Shown piece by piece: positions 61,541-64,000 of a stretch of DNA of 64,000 bases (positions within the stretch are counted from its first letter, which is position 1; each line of letters begins with the position of its first letter). Made by a program: the position numbers and the translations under genes. The DNA lies in contig NZ_CP054691.1 in assembly GCF_013348785.1 (NCBI RefSeq), forward strand, positions 434,001 to 498,000, given 5' to 3'. Under the pieces are notes generated by a model. The model was given only the letters and a program-made list of their open reading frames with translations. It was not told where the DNA came from and did no database searches. This DNA comes from Gordonia sp. X0973 (GTDB lineage: Bacteria; Actinomycetota; Actinomycetes; Mycobacteriales; Mycobacteriaceae).

Positions 61541-62071
61541 TCAGCCGTCGCGCTGTACGCGCAGCACGCCCAGAGTCGTCGCGAGCGAGTCGTACTGCGA
61601 GATGAGCAGGACGAAGGAGATCAACTGGGCCTCGTCGAGGTGCCGGGCGACCGAGGCCCAGGTGGTGTCGGAGATGTCGCGGGACTGGACCATCTCGTCG
61701 ACGGCCAGCAGCATGGACCGTTCGCGGTCGCCCCACCCGGCGTCGGGTCCCTCGATGATGCGGCTGAAGGTCGCTTCGTCGATGCCGGCGCGTTTTCCGA
61801 GTTTGCGGTGGTGATCCATCTCGTAGTCGCAGGATCGCAGGTGGGCGACGCGGATGATGATCATCTCGGTGTCTTTGCGCGAGAGTTTGCCGAACGGCAT
61901 CATCCGTGCCGAGTAGTACAGCCAGCCGCGGAACAGGCCCTTGCTGCGGCCGAGGGTCGAAAAGATGTGTGCGTCGTCGACGCCCTGCACTTTCGACGCG
62001 CCGCGGGAGAAGACCCAGTTGAACAGGCCCAGCTCACGCAGGCCGCCGGGTTCGATGCGAGGTGTGGTCAT
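61541..62071 (-). CDS. Carboxymuconolactone decarboxylase/AhpD-like protein
   Basis: A 176 aa helical protein. The family core is SRKDTEMIIIRVAHLRSCDYEMDHHRKLGKRAGI, with the conserved Glu, one Cys (SCDY) and His (DHH). A single Cys replaces the CxxC of peroxidase-active AhpD, so redox activity is doubtful. It is the ortholog-position match to Rv0464c near lpdC. It is first in the leftward run. VapBC diverges 67 bases away. Confidence 0.88.
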   Translation of the reverse strand: MTTPRIEPGGLRELGLFNWVFSRGASKVQGVDDAHIFSTLGRSKGLFRGWLYYSARMMPFGKLSRKDTEMIIIRVAHLRSCDYEMDHHRKLGKRAGIDEATFSRIIEGPDAGWGDRERSMLLAVDEMVQSRDISDTTWASVARHLDEAQLISFVLLISQYDSLATTLGVLRVQRDG

Positions 62072-62113
62072 GGGGACCAACCGTAGCCCAGCCACCTCGT
62101 CGGTGAACTGCGA

Positions 62114-62127
62114 TAGCACAAGTGCTA
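62114..62127. promoter_or_regulatory. VapBC autoregulatory operator
   Basis: TAGCAC and GTGCTA are perfect inverted arms around AA, 10 bases upstream of the antitoxin ATG. TACTCT at 62126-62131 overlaps it as a -10, placing transcription start within a few bases of the ATG (nearly leaderless). Confidence 0.6.
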
Positions 62128-62137
62128 CTCTGACGGA

Positions 62138-62383
62138 ATGGAGACCGTTGGACTGCGCGAGTTGCGACAGAATGCCTCTGACCTGGTCCGTCGTGTCGAG
62201 GGCGGGGAGGAGATCACGATTACCGTCTCCGGTCGTGCCAGCGCCCGGCTGGTCTCCGCCGGTACCAAGACGTGGCGCGATTGGGATGCCGTCGAGAAGC
62301 TGTTCGCCGGTCCGGGGGATCCGGATTGGGAGTCCGACCGCGACCTCATCGACCCGGGACTGAGTGATCCGTGGGATCGGTAG
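62138..62383 (+). CDS. vapB: Type II antitoxin of the Phd/YefM (VapB) family
   Basis: An 81 aa antitoxin. The N-terminal DNA-binding part is VGLRELRQNASDLVRRVEGGEEITITVSGRASARLV, the Phd/YefM fold. The acidic C-terminus (PDWESDRDLIDPGLSDPWDR) should wrap around the toxin. It would neutralise VapC and, with it, repress the promoter at the palindrome at 62114. The stop shares a base with the toxin start (TAGTG). Confidence 0.92.
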   Translation: METVGLRELRQNASDLVRRVEGGEEITITVSGRASARLVSAGTKTWRDWDAVEKLFAGPGDPDWESDRDLIDPGLSDPWDR

Positions 62384-62763
62384 TGCGCGGAATCCTCGAC
62401 ACGAGTGTCGTCGTGGCGACCGACGTCGACCCCATTCCGGGTGAGTTGGCCCTGAGTTCGATCACCCTGGCCGAGCTCCACTTCGGTGTGCTGGTCGCGA
62501 AGACGGCCGATGTTCGCGCGGAGCGGTTGCGGCGACTCCTGTTCATCGAACGGACCTTCGACGCGCTACCCGTCGACGGCGCAGTCGCCGACAGCTATGG
62601 ACGGCTCGCGTCGACGGTCGTCCTGGATGGGCGAAGCCCGCGCGCACGGTCGATGGACCTTCTCATCGCGGCAACCGCCGATGCGCATGGCGCACGTCTC
62701 TATACGCGCAATCCCGCTGACTTCCGAGGTCTCGCCGACTTCATCGAAGTCGTCTCCGTTTGA
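62383..62763 (+). CDS. vapC: PIN-domain ribonuclease toxin VapC
   Basis: A 126 aa toxin that cleaves RNA. Metal-binding acids of the PIN site are visible: Asp6 (ILDTSV), Glu in SSITLAELHFG, Asp in SMDLLIAATA and Asp in RNPADF. GTG 62383 is chosen because it overlaps the antitoxin stop by one base; GTG 62371 is in frame but overlaps more of the antitoxin. It converges on the exporter gene with 18 bases between. Confidence 0.93.
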   Translation: MRGILDTSVVVATDVDPIPGELALSSITLAELHFGVLVAKTADVRAERLRRLLFIERTFDALPVDGAVADSYGRLASTVVLDGRSPRARSMDLLIAATADAHGARLYTRNPADFRGLADFIEVVSV

Positions 62764-62781
62764 CCGTTGCTGCGGTTCGAC

Positions 62782-64000
62782 CTACTGCTGCAACGCGTGC
62801 CGACCGGCGGGCAGCTCGGTCTCGGCCAGCGCCCGTTGGCCGATTCGGTTGAGAGCCGCGGTGACGTCGGCGGTGACCTTCTCGTCGTCGGCGTCGGTGG
62901 GTAGCCATTCGTGGACCTGCGAGACGATCCAGTCCCGCCAAGCGCCGGCGATGGCCGCCACCTGCTGCTCACCCGCCGCGGTGGGGACGAGGTAGTCGCC
63001 GTCGCGCACGAGGTAGCCGTCGTTGACGATGCCGTTGTAGAAGGAGGTCAGCACCCCCGGTGGGATCCCGATGCCGTTCTCGATCGCCGTCTGGGTGATC
63101 CGCCGGTCCAGGTAGCGGGCCGGCATACCCGCCCGCAGCACACCCCACGCCGTCGGGACGTCGAGGTGACTTCCCGACGCGGCGAGCGCGTCGCGGAAGG
63201 CCGTCTTGCCGCGGGTGCGCAGAATACGGCCGATAATCGTCTCCAGCGTCGTCTGCGACGTCGTCGAGTCCGGCACGGCGAAGCCCTCCGTCGCACCCGT
63301 CGCGCTTTCCCGAGCAGCCTCCCGCATCGGGCGCTGCGGCAGGAACAGGGCAATCACGAAGGCGAGGATCGCCACCGGCACGACCCACAGGAACACATGC
63401 TGGAGAGTCTCCGCGTAGGCGTGCACGATCGGCAGCCGCTGGGTCTCGGGCAGCGCGTGCAGCTTGGCGGGCGTTGCGGCGATCGTCGGATCGGCGACGC
63501 GAGCCTGCATGAGCGCGCCTGGCAGATTCGACTTGAGCTGGTTGCTGTAGAGCGTGCCCATGACGGCGGCGCCGAACGACATGCCGAGCGTGCGGAAGAA
63601 GGTGATCGCGGACGTGGCGGTGCCCAGATCCTCGTAGCTCGCGGTGTTCTGCACCACGAGGACCAGCACCTGCATGATCAGGCCGATGCCCAGGCCGAGG
63701 ATGAAGATGTAGATCGACGTCACCAGGATCGACGTGTTCTCGTCCATGCGTGACAGGAGGTAGAGGCCGACGGCGATGATCGCGGACCCGGCGATCGGGA
63801 AGACCTTGTACTTGCCCGTGCGGCCGACCACCCCGCCGGACACCACGGCCGTGATGAGTAGACCGACGACCATCGGGAGCGTGCGCAAGCCGCTGTCGGT
63901 GGCGGTCGTGCCCTGGACGTACTGCAGGAACGTCGGGAGGAAGGTCATCGCGCCGAGCATGGCGAAGCCGACGATGAAGGAGAGGACCGACGAGATCGCG
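62782..64000 (-). CDS. DHA2-type MFS multidrug exporter, 5' end beyond the window
   Basis: The C-terminal 405 or so residues are present; the reading frame stays open to 64000, so the N-terminal half lies outside. Helices are of the 14-TM EmrB/QacA type (GVVGRTGKYKVFPIAGSAIIAVGLYLL, LGLGIGLIMQVLVLVVQN, TFFRTLGMSFGAAVMG). After the last helix (AILAFVIALFLPQRP) a cytoplasmic tail of about 175 residues follows. It contains a region like a winged helix (AIENGIGIPPGVLTSFYNGIVNDGYLVRDGDYLVPTAAG). ATG 63960 is not taken as the start because the frame continues upstream with hydrophobic residues. Drug substrate unknown. Confidence 0.88.
   Translation of the reverse strand, partial: AISSVLSFIVGFAMLGAMTFLPTFLQYVQGTTATDSGLRTLPMVVGLLITAVVSGGVVGRTGKYKVFPIAGSAIIAVGLYLLSRMDENTSILVTSIYIFILGLGIGLIMQVLVLVVQNTASYEDLGTATSAITFFRTLGMSFGAAVMGTLYSNQLKSNLPGALMQARVADPTIAATPAKLHALPETQRLPIVHAYAETLQHVFLWVVPVAILAFVIALFLPQRPMREAARESATGATEGFAVPDSTTSQTTLETIIGRILRTRGKTAFRDALAASGSHLDVPTAWGVLRAGMPARYLDRRITQTAIENGIGIPPGVLTSFYNGIVNDGYLVRDGDYLVPTAAGEQQVAAIAGAWRDWIVSQVHEWLPTDADDEKVTADVTAALNRIGQRALAETELPAGRHALQQ

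Overview
The window is high-GC DNA with short intergenic gaps, many GTG starts and frequent 4-base stop/start overlaps. Gene content points to a non-mycobacterial member of the order Mycobacteriales, most like Gordonia or a relative: an Mce-associated protein, GroEL with paired CIRCE boxes, LpdC-type lipoamide dehydrogenase, DUF3263, a LytR_C-domain protein, SodC lipoprotein, and many TetR regulators. From memory of the M. tuberculosis map, a backbone runs in the same order as Rv0427c to Rv0464c: xthA, reduced GNAT protein, def, DUF3263, LytR_C protein, sodC, pssA, psd, groEL, prolyl oligopeptidase, lpdC, AhpD-like protein. Accessory blocks sit between these landmarks. Genus assignment is inference; no rRNA or tRNA gene was seen.

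Layout. 0-5.9 kb: MinD/ParA-like ATPase, a secreted Gly/Ala-rich protein, then a tightly coupled four-gene unit containing two degenerate dUTPase-fold proteins (one fused to two DUF3710 domains), a probable SRPBCC protein and an Mce-associated membrane protein. 5.9-9.4 kb: three TetR regulators (two of them paralogues), a small membrane protein and an SDR. 9.4-15.9 kb: xthA, a barnase/barstar-type pair, shortened GNAT protein, def, DUF3263, LytR_C protein, sodC and a large GGCT-like membrane protein. 15.9-22.4 kb: a complete six-gene mrp/mnh cation antiporter operon. 22.4-26.1 kb: lipoprotein, CsoR-family regulator plus DUF302 with a near-perfect operator, pssA, psd, SRPBCC and DUF350.

26-34 kb: acyl-CoA dehydrogenase pair, amidase, AHSA1-like protein, TetR divergent from a GH1 glycosidase, metallo-beta-lactamase-fold hydrolase divergent from an XRE-cupin regulator. 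34-39.5 kb: groEL2, DUF4166, SRPBCC, secreted protein, two tandem paralogous membrane proteins. 39.5-49.6 kb: sugar-lactone oxidase and PLP racemase-fold pair, Tat-exported flavoprotein, exported serine hydrolase, TetR, PucR, exported alpha/beta hydrolase, SGNH hydrolase. 49.6-56.9 kb: prolyl oligopeptidase, choloylglycine hydrolase-family protein, OYE/TetR pair, lpd, PIG-L deacetylase. 57-64 kb: a leftward run of HTH, ABC transporter, secreted MTB12-like protein, cupin, two methyltransferases and AhpD-like protein, then VapBC and a DHA2 exporter cut by the window edge.

The most unusual feature is the degenerate dUTPase/DUF3710 unit at 2.4-5.9 kb. Other items worth attention are the His-less CsoR-family regulator with its operator, the barnase/barstar pair, the collapsed GNAT domain, several precise palindromes beside regulators, and the double CIRCE. 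No rRNA, tRNA, CRISPR, insertion sequence or prophage gene was recognised, and no gene-free stretch exceeds 300 bases.
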